Virus record (IMG/VR): IMGVR_UViG_3300007735_000721
Coordinates: 1 to 40,185 of that record
Reading direction: 5' to 3' (one strand)
DNA from: a virus
DNA length: 40,185 nucleotides
How positions within the stretch are numbered: the stretch's first letter is position 1; every line of letters starts with the position of its first letter. The notes beneath the pieces are model-generated. The model worked only from the letters and a program-made list of their open reading frames with translations. It was not told where the DNA came from and ran no database searches. This document shows positions 21,768 to 30,824 of this stretch, piece after piece. The position numbers were made by a program, and so were the translations under genes.

Positions 21768-23197
21768 TGCCCAGGGTCCGCATCCCCTTTGGCCGCACGT
21801 TCAACAAGGGCCGCAGCAACGCGGCTGGCTTGCAGTCATTGGTCAACCTCTATGGTGAACCAGTGGAAGGCGAGGGGCGCACGGACTTTGTCTGCTATGG
21901 AACACCTGCGCGGTCACTCTTCGCCACCATCGGCGGGGGAACGGTGCGGGGCCAGATTACGGCTTCTGATGTGCATTACACGGTCATCGGGACCACGCTC
22001 TACAAGGTCAACTTTGCTGGCGTGTCTACGGCTTTGGGCACCATTGAGGGCACGTTGCCTGTCGACATGTCCTACAACTCAAACCAGATCGACATCGTGG
22101 CCGAGGTCAAGGCGTATCAGTTCGATGTGCCCACCCTGGCGCTTACTGAGCATTCAGGCGGGGGCTACGAGCAGGCCAATAGCTGCACGTCATTGGCGAA
22201 TTACAGCATCATCTCCTGCAAAGACACGGGCCGCTTTCGCTGGAAGCTGACCAACGTCACGACCTTCGACGCGCTCGACTTTGCCACGGCTGAAGCGGAA
22301 AGCGATAACTTGGTCGCTGTTCGTGCAGTTGCGAGTGACATTGCCCTGCTAGGTTCAAAGACCACGGAATGGTGGGGGCCGACAGGTGAGGCGGGGGCGA
22401 ACGCTTTTGCCAAGACTGCGACGGCAGCAGCAAACATTGGCTGCGTTTCACGTGATAGTGCGATCGTCGTGGACAGCGGGCTGACATGGGTGGGGCGTGA
22501 TGGTCGGGCTGGTGGCGTTTCAGTGTATCGTGCTGAAGGCTATGCCCCGCGCAAGATTAGCCCGCCGGAAGTGGACAATTACCTTGAGGCAGTCTCTGAC
22601 CTCTCGACGCTCAAGGCATTCGCCTATCAGCAGCGCGGTCATCTGTTCTATGTGCTGACCCTGCCTGACGAATGGTCGCTGGCTTGGGACATCTCCACCA
22701 ACCAGTGGTCCTACCGCAAGACCGGATCTTGGCCGATGGGTGAAGATGCTACGGGCGGGTGGGATGCGGAAAACTTCGCAATCAACGGCGTCAAGCAGAT
22801 CGTCGGTTCCTCTGACGGCAATCTCTACGAATTGCTTGCGGATACCTACACCGAGAACAGCGAAGGCATCGTCAGGGAAGCCACCTGCTCGCAGTTGAGC
22901 CATGACGGGCGCAGGGCTTTCATGAGCCGCCTGGAACTCGACATAGAGGCAGGCGTGGGGCTCTCAAGCGGTCAAGGCTCTAGCCCTATCGTGATGGCTT
23001 GCTGGTCGGACGATGGCGGCATGACGTGGAGCAATCCACGCAATGCCAGCATGGGCGCGATCGGCAAGTACAAGTATCGGGCCACATGGAACGCCTGCGG
23101 CTCGTATCGCAATCGCATCATAAAGTTTCGCGTCTCTGACCCCGTCAAGGTGGTCATGTTGGGCGCTTGGGCTGATGTTTCACTAGGGGCGCACTGA
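21767..23197 (+). CDS. P22 gp10-like tail hub / DNA stabilisation protein
   Basis: The 476-residue protein resembles P22 gp10, the packaged DNA stabilisation protein that forms the tail hub. Signatures are the start RVRIPFGRTFNKGRSNAAGLQSLVNLYGEP, repeated strand units (ITASDVHYTVIGTTLYKV), WWGPTGE and a C-terminal MACWSDDGGMTWSNPRNASMG. It closes the portal channel and carries the spikes. It is coupled to genes on both sides by TGATG overlaps. Confidence 0.85.
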   Translation: MPRVRIPFGRTFNKGRSNAAGLQSLVNLYGEPVEGEGRTDFVCYGTPARSLFATIGGGTVRGQITASDVHYTVIGTTLYKVNFAGVSTALGTIEGTLPVDMSYNSNQIDIVAEVKAYQFDVPTLALTEHSGGGYEQANSCTSLANYSIISCKDTGRFRWKLTNVTTFDALDFATAEAESDNLVAVRAVASDIALLGSKTTEWWGPTGEAGANAFAKTATAAANIGCVSRDSAIVVDSGLTWVGRDGRAGGVSVYRAEGYAPRKISPPEVDNYLEAVSDLSTLKAFAYQQRGHLFYVLTLPDEWSLAWDISTNQWSYRKTGSWPMGEDATGGWDAENFAINGVKQIVGSSDGNLYELLADTYTENSEGIVREATCSQLSHDGRRAFMSRLELDIEAGVGLSSGQGSSPIVMACWSDDGGMTWSNPRNASMGAIGKYKYRATWNACGSYRNRIIKFRVSDPVKVVMLGAWADVSLGAH

Positions 23198-24270
23198 TGG
23201 CTGAGAGGAACAAGCTAGCAAGCATCCCCGGCCAGCCTCTCCCGGAGCGCAAAGGGAACTTCCTGTCAGACCTGTGGGACGAGGCATCAGGCGCATTTGC
23301 CCGCTATGGCAGACGCTCAGGCGCGCAGCGTGACGCCTCGCTTGCCCTGATGAGCCAAGCCGCAGACCCGAACACTGACCCGCTTGCAGGTGCAGGAATG
23401 AAAGCCTTGGGCCTTGCGGGATTGGTGACACATCCGCTTGCGTTCTTCCCGACGCGCGAAGAGTGGGACCAGAGGCTGCAGGCGGCAGGGAATGACAGCC
23501 GCATCGGGCGTTCCATTGGCGGGTTTTTGTCAGACCTGCCAAACCTTATTGACCCGCAGATGGCGGCGGGCGGGGCTGTGTTCGCGACTGCGCCACTTGC
23601 GGCCAAGGCGCTGAACAAGGCAGATGATGTAGCGTCACTCAAGGCTTGGAGGCCACCAGAGATAAGGGATGTCACAGACAAGTGGGACACTGATGTGTAC
23701 CACGCCACTGGGAATATTTTCGACGAATTCAGGCCCTCTTACAGAGGGTCGTCTTTTTTTGGGGCAACCCCGGAGGCGGCTAAGAAGGGCGCTCAGGCTG
23801 GATGGGGCGACGGAACAGGTTCGGGGTCCTTGCACACAGTACATGCGCGCGTCCCATCTGAGGAAATTAGCGGGCTGGCCTTCACTCCAAAGGAACGCAA
23901 GTGGTTTAACGCGCTTCCTGATGTTGCGTCCGAAGCCGAGGTGGATGACCTGATGAAAAAGGCTCCATCAAACAAGATTCCCGCATGGTTTACCGTTTTT
24001 GATGAGGTGCAGAACGCTGACGGCACGTTCTCTTACGTCAAGAAGAAGGACGCTTGGAGAAAGTCCTACTCGGAAGCAAAAGCAGACGGGCGCAATGTTT
24101 ATGGCGAACTAGTCCCGCATTGGGGGCCGCAGTCTGACGAAAGCAAGTCTGCCAAGTGGGCGCTTGATGATGGCATGTCGGGCTACCTTGTCCAAGACGA
24201 GGCGGGGTTGACCGTCGCCATGTCTGACCCCAACAGAATTTGGATGCGCTCGCATAGCGGTGTGAAATGA
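23197..24270 (+). CDS. Putative virion-linked ADP-ribosyltransferase-like protein
   Basis: The 357-residue protein has a helical N-terminal part (1-150) with a hydrophobic alanine/glycine-rich stretch. A C-terminal domain (about 165-355) resembles the ART fold of polyvalent phage proteins: DVYHATGNIFDEF with His169, then a strand-helix SSFFGATPEAAKKGAQ (184-200), and a final strand with YLVQDE and LTVAMSDPNRI. Such enzymes transfer ADP-ribose to host proteins. It lies between gp10-like and collar genes, next to ejection proteins, so delivery with the virion is plausible. A hairpin plus seven T occurs within the gene (23734-23760). The NAD site was not verified. Confidence 0.6.
   Translation: MAERNKLASIPGQPLPERKGNFLSDLWDEASGAFARYGRRSGAQRDASLALMSQAADPNTDPLAGAGMKALGLAGLVTHPLAFFPTREEWDQRLQAAGNDSRIGRSIGGFLSDLPNLIDPQMAAGGAVFATAPLAAKALNKADDVASLKAWRPPEIRDVTDKWDTDVYHATGNIFDEFRPSYRGSSFFGATPEAAKKGAQAGWGDGTGSGSLHTVHARVPSEEISGLAFTPKERKWFNALPDVASEAEVDDLMKKAPSNKIPAWFTVFDEVQNADGTFSYVKKKDAWRKSYSEAKADGRNVYGELVPHWGPQSDESKSAKWALDDGMSGYLVQDEAGLTVAMSDPNRIWMRSHSGVK
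23734..23760 (+). terminator. Intragenic terminator-like hairpin with T7 run
   Basis: CCCTCT (23734-23739) pairs with AGAGGG (23743-23748) around a three-base loop; TCGTC and seven T follow. It lies within the ART-like coding region, just before the conserved SSFFGATPEAA. The T7 run could also permit polymerase slippage. It may throttle expression of the enzyme. Confidence 0.5.
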
Positions 24271-24560
24271 CCCGCCGTCAACGCCCCAACATCCCGAACA
24301 AAATCCACTTGGATGACCGGGAGGTGCTGGGCTTCTACCAAGCGATTTTGGACTACCAACCCCACCTTGTGCAGACAGGCTGCGGCATCCGCAACTTCAT
24401 GTCCACGGTCCCGCAAGGCTTCCTGACCTGCGATGGCTCTGCCGTATCGCGGTCCACCTACGGCGCATTGTTCACGGCTATCGGGACAACATACGGGGCC
24501 GGGGATGGGTCAACGACTTTCAATCTGCCTACAGCAGCAGGCTTTATCATCAAGGTGTAA
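24267..24560 (+). CDS. Tail collar domain protein
   Basis: The 97-residue protein ends with a phage collar domain: VPQGFLTCDGSAVSRSTYGALFTAIGTTYGAGDGSTTFNLPTAAG. The N-terminal 40 residues carry helical segments (VLGFYQAIL). Collar domains normally cap tail fibres; here the protein is short and stands alone, as a fibre tip or attachment piece. It overlaps the ART-like stop by four bases (ATGA). Confidence 0.8.
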   Translation: MTRRQRPNIPNKIHLDDREVLGFYQAILDYQPHLVQTGCGIRNFMSTVPQGFLTCDGSAVSRSTYGALFTAIGTTYGAGDGSTTFNLPTAAGFIIKV

Positions 24561-24561
24561 T

Positions 24562-25005
24562 GTGATTGTCAGAGACGCGCACCAGGCCGACATTCCCAAC
24601 ATCATTGAGGGGGTCAAGGCTTTCGTCGCCGCGTCCTCGTACAAGATTGACACCGTGGACCCGCTCCACGTCGAGAACACACTACTGGCCCTTCTAGGCA
24701 ATGGTGACGGGTGTGTCGCTGTTCTGGAGACCGACGCGGGCCACTTTGCTGGCTGCTTTGTTGGCTTGGCTCACGCGCATCTGTTCTCAGGCCAGCGGAT
24801 GCTTGGGGAACTGTTCATCTACACAACCCCGACAGCCAGAGGGCACGGGGGCAAGTTACGGCGCTTTGCGGAAGAGTGGGCGCGGGACCGCGACTGCAAG
24901 ACATTCGGAATTGCCTACCCGGTGAGCGAGAGCCACTTGGAGAAGGTTTACAAACGCTGGGGCTTTACCCCCTGCGAGACGCATTGGCGCAAGGAGTTAA
25001 ACTAA
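24562..25005 (+). CDS. GNAT acetyltransferase
   Basis: The GTG at 24562, with AAGGTG upstream, gives a 147-residue GNAT enzyme. Motif A is ELFIYTTPTARGHGGKLRRFAEEWA, with RGHGG as the acetyl-CoA loop; ending VYKRWGFTPCETHWRKEL is typical of the family. Longer frames from 24433 and 24711 cross the collar gene and are rejected. Phages with P22-like tails often encode a GNAT here; a tail or ejection-protein target is possible. Confidence 0.85.
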   Translation: MIVRDAHQADIPNIIEGVKAFVAASSYKIDTVDPLHVENTLLALLGNGDGCVAVLETDAGHFAGCFVGLAHAHLFSGQRMLGELFIYTTPTARGHGGKLRRFAEEWARDRDCKTFGIAYPVSESHLEKVYKRWGFTPCETHWRKELN

Positions 25006-25691
25006 TGCCAGTTGGAACCGCAGCCGCAATCATTGGTGGCTCGCTTATCGGTGGGGCCGCGAGCGCATTTGGTGCAAGCAAGGCCGCTGACGCTCAGAAG
25101 AAGGCCGCACAGCAGGCCAGCAACATCCAGAAGCAGCAGTACGAGCAGACCCGCGCCGACCTCGCCCCATACCGCGAAACAGGGTCAAACGCTCTCAGCC
25201 AGTACCAGAGCCTCCTTGGCCTCAACGGTCAGGAGAAAGCCCAGCAGGCGCTTCAGGGCTACACGCAAAGCCCGTACCTGTCCCAGCTTATCACCGACAC
25301 GCAGCGGGGCGTGGATGCCTCAAGTGCCGCCCGTGGGGGCCTGTTCTCAGGTGCCACGGCGCAGGCCATCGGCAACAAGACGGGTCAACTCTACCTTGGC
25401 GACTACAACAACTATCTGAGCCGCATTGGTGGACTCGTAGACACGGGTCAGAACGCAGCCTCACAGACGGGCACCTTCGGGGCTAATGCCGCTGCTGGAC
25501 GCGCCAATGCCGCCACAGCCGCAGGCAACGCACAGGCGGGCGGATGGATCAACGCGGCCAATGGCGTGAACAACGCATTGAGCCAGGGGGCAAGCCTCTA
25601 CGGGGCATACAAGGGCGGGATGTTCAATCAGCCTGCGCCTGCTCCATCGACTATCGGTCGCCTGCCTAACTACGGTCAGCCGGGGTACTAA
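25005..25691 (+). CDS. DNA ejection (pilot) protein candidate
   Basis: The ATG at 25005 overlaps the GNAT stop (TAATG) and has AAGGAG upstream; the product is 228 residues. A glycine/alanine-rich hydrophobic start (AAAIIGGSLIGGAASAFGASKAADAQKKAAQQA) leads to a coiled coil and QQYEQTRADLAPYRETG, common to phage ejection proteins of podoviruses. It is then repetitive (GANAAAGRANAATAAGNAQAGG). It would be packaged and released with DNA to form a trans-envelope channel. Confidence 0.8.
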   Translation: MPVGTAAAIIGGSLIGGAASAFGASKAADAQKKAAQQASNIQKQQYEQTRADLAPYRETGSNALSQYQSLLGLNGQEKAQQALQGYTQSPYLSQLITDTQRGVDASSAARGGLFSGATAQAIGNKTGQLYLGDYNNYLSRIGGLVDTGQNAASQTGTFGANAAAGRANAATAAGNAQAGGWINAANGVNNALSQGASLYGAYKGGMFNQPAPAPSTIGRLPNYGQPGY

Positions 25692-25694
25692 TAC

Positions 25695-26756
25695 ATGCCA
25701 GAACTTCAGCAGCCTGACATCGTCGGCAATTTCCTTTCGTCCTACGCTACAGCGCAAGCGCAACAGCAGGCGCAAAAGGACAGGGCGTTCCAGCAGCAGC
25801 GTGTCATGCGTCAAGATGAGATGGCGCAGCAGCAGTTTGACCAGACGAGCCAGCTAAACCAGTTGAACATCCACAAGGCCAAGGTGTCGGCTTTGAATGA
25901 ACTGCTGGCGTCTGTTCCCGATGGCGACGCGGCAGCGTTTGAGGCAGCAAAGCAGCGCGCCCTGCAGCACCCTGAACTTGGCCTGAAGCCGGAAGACGTG
26001 GCGAACGTCACCATTGCGGACCTTCCCCGGCTTCGCATGGAAACAGGGCAGGCGCAGCAGGCTTTGGACATGCAGTTAAAGCGGGCGCAGATTGCAGCGG
26101 CCAATCGTTCGAACCAAGGCGGCGGCGGGTCAGGCGTTCTCAATTCGGCCTTGCAGCGCGCACAGTTGGCGCAAGCCTTCGGCATAGACCCTGCGTCCCC
26201 GGCTGGACAGAAATTCGCGCTGACGGGGCAACTGCCTGCTTCACTTTCAGCGACAGATAAAAAGGCCATTCAGGAAGCCGACCAGATGGTCATGGCTTCG
26301 CAGCAGGGCCTGGCAATGCTCAATCAGGCCAAGACCCTGAACCCGAAGGCTGCGGGTGGCTTTGGCATGGGGACTCTTGCAGAGGTGTTCGCGCAGATCG
26401 GGGACGAGACGGCGCTTAACACGCGCGACCTTGAGAACGTGCTGCAGTCAAACGTCCTGCCTCAGTTGAAAGCGATCTTCGGCGGCGCACCGACAGAAGG
26501 CGAGCGTCAGATCCTGCTCGACCTTCAAGGTTCCGCGCGGAAGACCGTTGAGGAGCGCAGGCGCATCATAGACCGCTCTATTGCGGCAGCGAATGCCCGC
26601 ATCAAGTTCTATCAAGACCAAGCCAATGACCTGCGCGGGGGGACCTATTACAGCCCGACGCGAGGCCAGCAGCCCGCCGCACAGCCTGCAGCGCCCGCTG
26701 CGCCAAAAAAGAAAACCGTTCTCCCTAACGGCGTCACCATCGAGGAGTTGGATTAG
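25695..26756 (+). CDS. Ejection-type internal virion protein
   Basis: The 353-residue protein is glutamine- and alanine-rich with a long helical N-half (QAQQQAQKDRAFQQQRVMRQDEMAQQQFDQTSQLNQ). A segment around 225-300 holds LNTRDLENVLQSNVLPQLKAIFGGAPTEGERQILLDLQGSA, found in phage DNA-transfer proteins. Position and composition fit one of the three P22-like ejection proteins (gp7, gp20, gp16 set). It starts three bases after the previous stop. Confidence 0.75.
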   Translation: MPELQQPDIVGNFLSSYATAQAQQQAQKDRAFQQQRVMRQDEMAQQQFDQTSQLNQLNIHKAKVSALNELLASVPDGDAAAFEAAKQRALQHPELGLKPEDVANVTIADLPRLRMETGQAQQALDMQLKRAQIAAANRSNQGGGGSGVLNSALQRAQLAQAFGIDPASPAGQKFALTGQLPASLSATDKKAIQEADQMVMASQQGLAMLNQAKTLNPKAAGGFGMGTLAEVFAQIGDETALNTRDLENVLQSNVLPQLKAIFGGAPTEGERQILLDLQGSARKTVEERRRIIDRSIAAANARIKFYQDQANDLRGGTYYSPTRGQQPAAQPAAPAAPKKKTVLPNGVTIEELD

Positions 26757-28900
26757 TGCCCAGCTACCGCATCACAACCCCAGACGGGAAATCGTACAAG
26801 GTGACAGCCCCCGAAGGGCAGAGCCTGACGCCCGATGACATCATGGGGATGCTGCAGGGCCAGCCTAAGCCCAAGCCCATGTCTCAGGATGAGTACGGCA
26901 CAGCCAAGGCTGCAAACATGGCAGGCCTTGGCTTTGGCGTGGGTGACGAGATCCTGGCGGGCCTTGGCTCAGTGTTCCGGCAAGACCTCGGAAACTACGA
27001 CGAGCAGTTGAAGTACATCCGAGGCGCTCAGGACAAACTGAACCGCGAGGACTTCGGGGCCTCCATCACATCAAACCTGATCGGCGGCATTCCTGCGGCA
27101 CTTGCCACGGGCGGGCCTGCGTCGGGGCTTGTGGCTCGCGCCCTGCCAAGCCTTGGCCGCGTAGGCAATGCAGCAGTCACGGGTGCTGGCTTTGGTGCGG
27201 CTGCTGGCTTTGGCTCCGGCGAGGGCGGGCTTGAGAACCGGGCCGTGTCTGCAGGCTTCGGCGCGGGCCTTGGTGCAGGCTTCGGCGCGACTGTCGAAGG
27301 CGTTGTTAGCCCTGCAGTTTCACGTTTCATCACTTACCTTCGCGGTAAACCGCAACTCATTGACCAAACCACGGGCCAACTCACCCCGCAGGGCGCTCAG
27401 ATCGCTCAGCGGGCAGGGATTGATCCGCAGCAACTGTCTGTCCAGATGCAGCGCGAGTTCGCTGGCATGGCACAGAGGGCCACGACCCCGCAGGCGCTTA
27501 ATCAGGCTGGCGTCATAGCAGAGGCCGGATCGCTTCCAGTTCCCGTGAAACTCACACAGGGACAGGTGGACCTTCTGCCAGAGCAGCAGATGCTTGAAAG
27601 CCAGATGGCGAAAGACGCTTACGGGCGCTTGGCTGGCGAAAAGATGCGCTCCGCTTTTGACGCGCAGGACGAGGCGCTGCGAGCGAATGCAGAGGTGATT
27701 CGCGGTCGGGTGGCGGGTGGCTATCCGGCCCCATTGGCAGAGCCGGGACAGCGCGGCCTTGCTATCCAGCAGCCGCTCGCAAAGATGCGGGACGCTGCAG
27801 AGCAAGAGGTGAATGCGCTATACCGTGCCAGCAGGCAAGGGCAGGATGCAGCCATTGAGCCTGGAACCTATCGTCAAGCGGTACAGAACATCATTGGAGA
27901 CGTGACAGACAATTTTGCGCCCGCAGACATTCCAAAGGTGTTTTCGAAGCTGGAGGGAATGCAGAAGGCGTCAATGGAAGCCGGGTCAGCAGAGACGCTG
28001 GTGTCCTCAGTCTTCAGGACGCGCCGTCAGTTGGTGTCCCTTCAGGCAGAAGGTGGGGCAGAAGGTGCAGCGGCTGGAGCGGCCAAGCGGTCATTGGATA
28101 ACTGGCTGGTCAATAGCCTTGATGAAGCGGCCATCTCTGGTGACAAGGAGGCCATCAACCGCGCTCGTCAGGCCATCTCGGCATTCCGTGACTACAAAAC
28201 CAAGTTTGACGGCGACGACCTTGTGTCGAAACTCGTAGAGCGCGACCAGTTCTCTGGAACGCTCAAGAATGACCCTGAGACGGCCATCAGTGTAATCTTT
28301 GGGCGCTCTGACACGGGCTTCTTTTCGAAGGCCAACGTGGCTCGCGACTTGGTCAAGATGAAGGGCCTGCTGGGCGAAAACTCGGAGGGCTGGAAGGCTC
28401 TCAAAGACGAAGCGCTGACACGCATCCTGCGGAGTTCAGACGGCGGCGTGCTTCCTGATTCGCGCGGCTTCTCCGGGGCCAAACTCGTCAAGACATGGCA
28501 GGCGGCTACAGAGAAGCACCCTGAAGTCCTGCGACAGTTGTTTACCGACGAGGAGCGGGCGCTTATCAGTCAGTTTGTCAGGGTGGCGCAGCGCATCACA
28601 ACTACGGTTCCAGGCGGGTCCAACACTAGCAACACGTCTGCAGGCATGATGCAGGCGGTGCGGCGCATGTTCTCAAGCGCGGTCTTTGGCCCGAAGTTGG
28701 CGGCGCTTATTGACAGCACACCAGTGTTGAAGGGTCTGCAGGACATCGCCTACGAGGTTCGCGCGACCCGGTCGGCCATCGGGCAAATCCAGATGGGCGC
28801 ACAACCCACCATGCCGCTCGGCACAGTCAGCCCGCAGGCAGACGCGGCGCTGCGCGCATCAATCCCGCTCAGCGCACAGATGGGCGGCAATCGTCAGTAA
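26756..28900 (+). CDS. Large DNA ejection protein, gp16-like position
   Basis: The GTG at 26756 overlaps the preceding TAG by one base and follows GAGGAG; the product is 714 residues. Residues 1-40 form an N-terminal strand domain (YRITTPDGKSYKVTAPEG). Residues 100-190 are glycine/alanine-rich and membrane-active in style (GFGAAAGFGSGEGGLENRAVSAGFGAGLGAGFGATVEG). A long helical body follows. It is the third and largest of the ejection set and probably forms or crosses the inner membrane. No lytic transglycosylase motif is seen. Confidence 0.75.
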   Translation: MPSYRITTPDGKSYKVTAPEGQSLTPDDIMGMLQGQPKPKPMSQDEYGTAKAANMAGLGFGVGDEILAGLGSVFRQDLGNYDEQLKYIRGAQDKLNREDFGASITSNLIGGIPAALATGGPASGLVARALPSLGRVGNAAVTGAGFGAAAGFGSGEGGLENRAVSAGFGAGLGAGFGATVEGVVSPAVSRFITYLRGKPQLIDQTTGQLTPQGAQIAQRAGIDPQQLSVQMQREFAGMAQRATTPQALNQAGVIAEAGSLPVPVKLTQGQVDLLPEQQMLESQMAKDAYGRLAGEKMRSAFDAQDEALRANAEVIRGRVAGGYPAPLAEPGQRGLAIQQPLAKMRDAAEQEVNALYRASRQGQDAAIEPGTYRQAVQNIIGDVTDNFAPADIPKVFSKLEGMQKASMEAGSAETLVSSVFRTRRQLVSLQAEGGAEGAAAGAAKRSLDNWLVNSLDEAAISGDKEAINRARQAISAFRDYKTKFDGDDLVSKLVERDQFSGTLKNDPETAISVIFGRSDTGFFSKANVARDLVKMKGLLGENSEGWKALKDEALTRILRSSDGGVLPDSRGFSGAKLVKTWQAATEKHPEVLRQLFTDEERALISQFVRVAQRITTTVPGGSNTSNTSAGMMQAVRRMFSSAVFGPKLAALIDSTPVLKGLQDIAYEVRATRSAIGQIQMGAQPTMPLGTVSPQADAALRASIPLSAQMGGNRQ

Positions 28901-29049
28901 ACGTCTGGCGGAACCATCCGCGCCACAACAGCAGTCAAGATCAAGGCCCCGGCCCCGGCAAAAGCCTCCCGGCCAAGGCCGAACCAGATAATCGCGAAGC
29001 CTGCCCCGTAAATGAGGCGGACTTTCATATCCCTGTCAAACAGCTTCAT
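28894..29049 (-). CDS. Small membrane protein on the opposite strand
   Basis: A 51-residue ORF starts at ATG 29047-29049 and ends within the last bases of the ejection gene. It begins MKLFDRDMKVRLIYGAGFAI and has two hydrophobic stretches separated by a short GREAFAG turn, so it may form a membrane hairpin. CAGGATG lies seven bases upstream. The gap would otherwise be empty. It is the only minus-strand gene candidate within the late region; function unknown. Confidence 0.45.
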   Translation of the reverse strand: MKLFDRDMKVRLIYGAGFAIIWFGLGREAFAGAGALILTAVVARMVPPDVY

Positions 29050-29061
29050 GGGGCATCCTGA

Positions 29062-30276
29062 ATGGCTCAGTTATTCTCGCTTTCCGGTCAAACACTCGTA
29101 AATGGCAATGGCGCTCCCTATGCAGCAGCCAAGGCATATTTCTACGAGACCGGAACCACGACTCCGAAGACCACGTATAGCAACGCAGGGCTTACATCCG
29201 CAAATGCCAACCCTGTGGTTGCAGATGCAGATGGGCGATTCGGCGACATTTACCTTGTTGCAGGCCGCTACAAGGTGGTTCTCGCCACCTCTGCAGATGT
29301 AGCCATTGACACGCTGGACCCTGTAGACGCGACATCGCAGCTTATTGCCCAAGCAGCAGCGCCATCAGCGACTTACCCCTTCCTGCGGTATCACAATACG
29401 ACAGACGGCAACGTCTATCGCCGCAATGCAGCAAACTCTGCGTGGATTAATGAAGGCCCTGTCGACAGCCTTGTGAACGCTGCCACGGTGTCAGAAGTCC
29501 TAACGGGTACGGATAGCACCAAGGCCGTGACTCCTGACGCACTGGCGGGCCTGTGGCAGCGCGGGACGGACATTGCCTCTGCTACGACGCTTTCGCTCCC
29601 GGCCTCTGGTGGCGGCGTGTTCAACATCACGGGCACTACAACTATCAACGGCATCTCGTCGGCCCAAGGTGGGCGCAGGGTGCTGTTGCGCTTTGCGGCG
29701 GCTTTAACGCTGACGCACAACGGAACAAGCTTTATGCTCCCAGGCGCTGCCAACATCACGACTGTGGCGGGCGATGTAGGCGAGTGGGTGAACGAAGCCG
29801 CAGCCGATGCAGCAGGGTCAAACTGGCGCTGCGTGTCGTATGAGCGGTCAAGCGGCTCGCCCCTGAACTTTACCGATTTCACGGCCACTCAGGCCCAGAT
29901 CGAGACAGGGACCAGCACTTCGGTCTTCTCGTCGGTCGGCAACATGAAATACCATGACGGTGTCGCCAAGGCTTGGACGACAGGTTTCTACGACGCAGGC
30001 GCTCCCGACTCTCCCGGCAACGATAGTTACAACGTGTCGTCTGTGAGCGATTCAGGCGTCGGCATCATGACGGTTAACTTCACCACGTCATTTAGCTCTG
30101 CCAACTACGTGCAGGCTGGCATGTGTCAGAGAAACGCGACGAACTCGGCACTTTGGCCCGCAATGCACATCTCAACAGACCCGACTGCTTCGGCTTGTGC
30201 GGTTGCTTTCGTGTCGGACGGTGCGGCCAATACGGACCCTGATTTCTACAGCGCGATATTCCACGGCGACCAGTGA
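29062..30276 (+). CDS. Tail fibre / tailspike protein
   Basis: The 404-residue protein starts with SLSGQTLVNGNGAPYAAAKAYFYETGTTTPKTTYSNAGL and NPVVADADGRFGDIYL, resembling the head-binding domains of podoviral tailspikes and fibres. The middle is beta-rich (WQRGTDIASATTLSLPASGGGVFNI) and the C-terminal 120 residues are a separate receptor-binding-like domain. It is expected to be the host-recognition appendage. It overlaps the next gene (GTGA). Enzymatic residues cannot be assigned. Confidence 0.8.
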   Translation: MAQLFSLSGQTLVNGNGAPYAAAKAYFYETGTTTPKTTYSNAGLTSANANPVVADADGRFGDIYLVAGRYKVVLATSADVAIDTLDPVDATSQLIAQAAAPSATYPFLRYHNTTDGNVYRRNAANSAWINEGPVDSLVNAATVSEVLTGTDSTKAVTPDALAGLWQRGTDIASATTLSLPASGGGVFNITGTTTINGISSAQGGRRVLLRFAAALTLTHNGTSFMLPGAANITTVAGDVGEWVNEAAADAAGSNWRCVSYERSSGSPLNFTDFTATQAQIETGTSTSVFSSVGNMKYHDGVAKAWTTGFYDAGAPDSPGNDSYNVSSVSDSGVGIMTVNFTTSFSSANYVQAGMCQRNATNSALWPAMHISTDPTASACAVAFVSDGAANTDPDFYSAIFHGDQ

Positions 30277-30824
30277 AGGGGATTATCTACACCCGCCATG
30301 ACGGCGGGGTTGCGGTCACATATCCGACGCGCAAGATTTTCAGCGTCATGCAGAATGGTGGGTTCTGGAACGACAGGCCGCGCGGCTACGTCCAGACCCA
30401 GATTGAGCGTCAGATACAATCAGGCATCGACCCGGACCACGCAAGGCGCTTTGCCCATGCGGTGGCCTTTGGTGGGTGCTCAGAAGCAGAGACGTGGGAG
30501 ATCATTCGCGATCGGGACTGTGCAAGGCATGGGACGCTGCACGAACTGATTGACGTGGCTGACCTTCCTGACCGCTGGTTTCGTGACGCCTGGAGGCGCT
30601 CCAGCAATGGCGGGCCTCCGTCAGTTGACATTGAGAAAGCAAAGCCAATCCAGTGGCGCAAACTGCTGGAGGCTGTTTCACGCGAAAACAAGAAGCGGGA
30701 ACTGGACCTATTTGGCCCGGCCCCGATTCGCATCCGCAAGGCTGAATATCAGACAGCAATCAAGCACGCGCGCGATGATGAGGAGTTGAGACGGATATGG
30801 GTGCCATCATTGCCGCGATTGTAG
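30273..30824 (+). CDS. Hypothetical protein linked to the tail fibre gene
   Basis: The GTG at 30273 overlaps the tail fibre stop. The 183-residue protein starts MKGIIYTRHDGGVAVTYPTR, contains a helix with IDPDHARRFAHAVAFGGCSEAETW and a charged C-terminal helix. It is mostly helical; no family is recognised. Coupling to the fibre suggests an assembly or chaperone role, without direct evidence. Confidence 0.7.
   Translation: MKGIIYTRHDGGVAVTYPTRKIFSVMQNGGFWNDRPRGYVQTQIERQIQSGIDPDHARRFAHAVAFGGCSEAETWEIIRDRDCARHGTLHELIDVADLPDRWFRDAWRRSSNGGPPSVDIEKAKPIQWRKLLEAVSRENKKRELDLFGPAPIRIRKAEYQTAIKHARDDEELRRIWVPSLPRL

Noticed and set aside
24433-25004. Long frames starting at 24433 and 24711 ahead of the GNAT and ejection genes
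   Set aside because: The added parts are read out of frame from the collar and GNAT genes. The starts at 24562 and 25005 have SD sequences and coupled stops.
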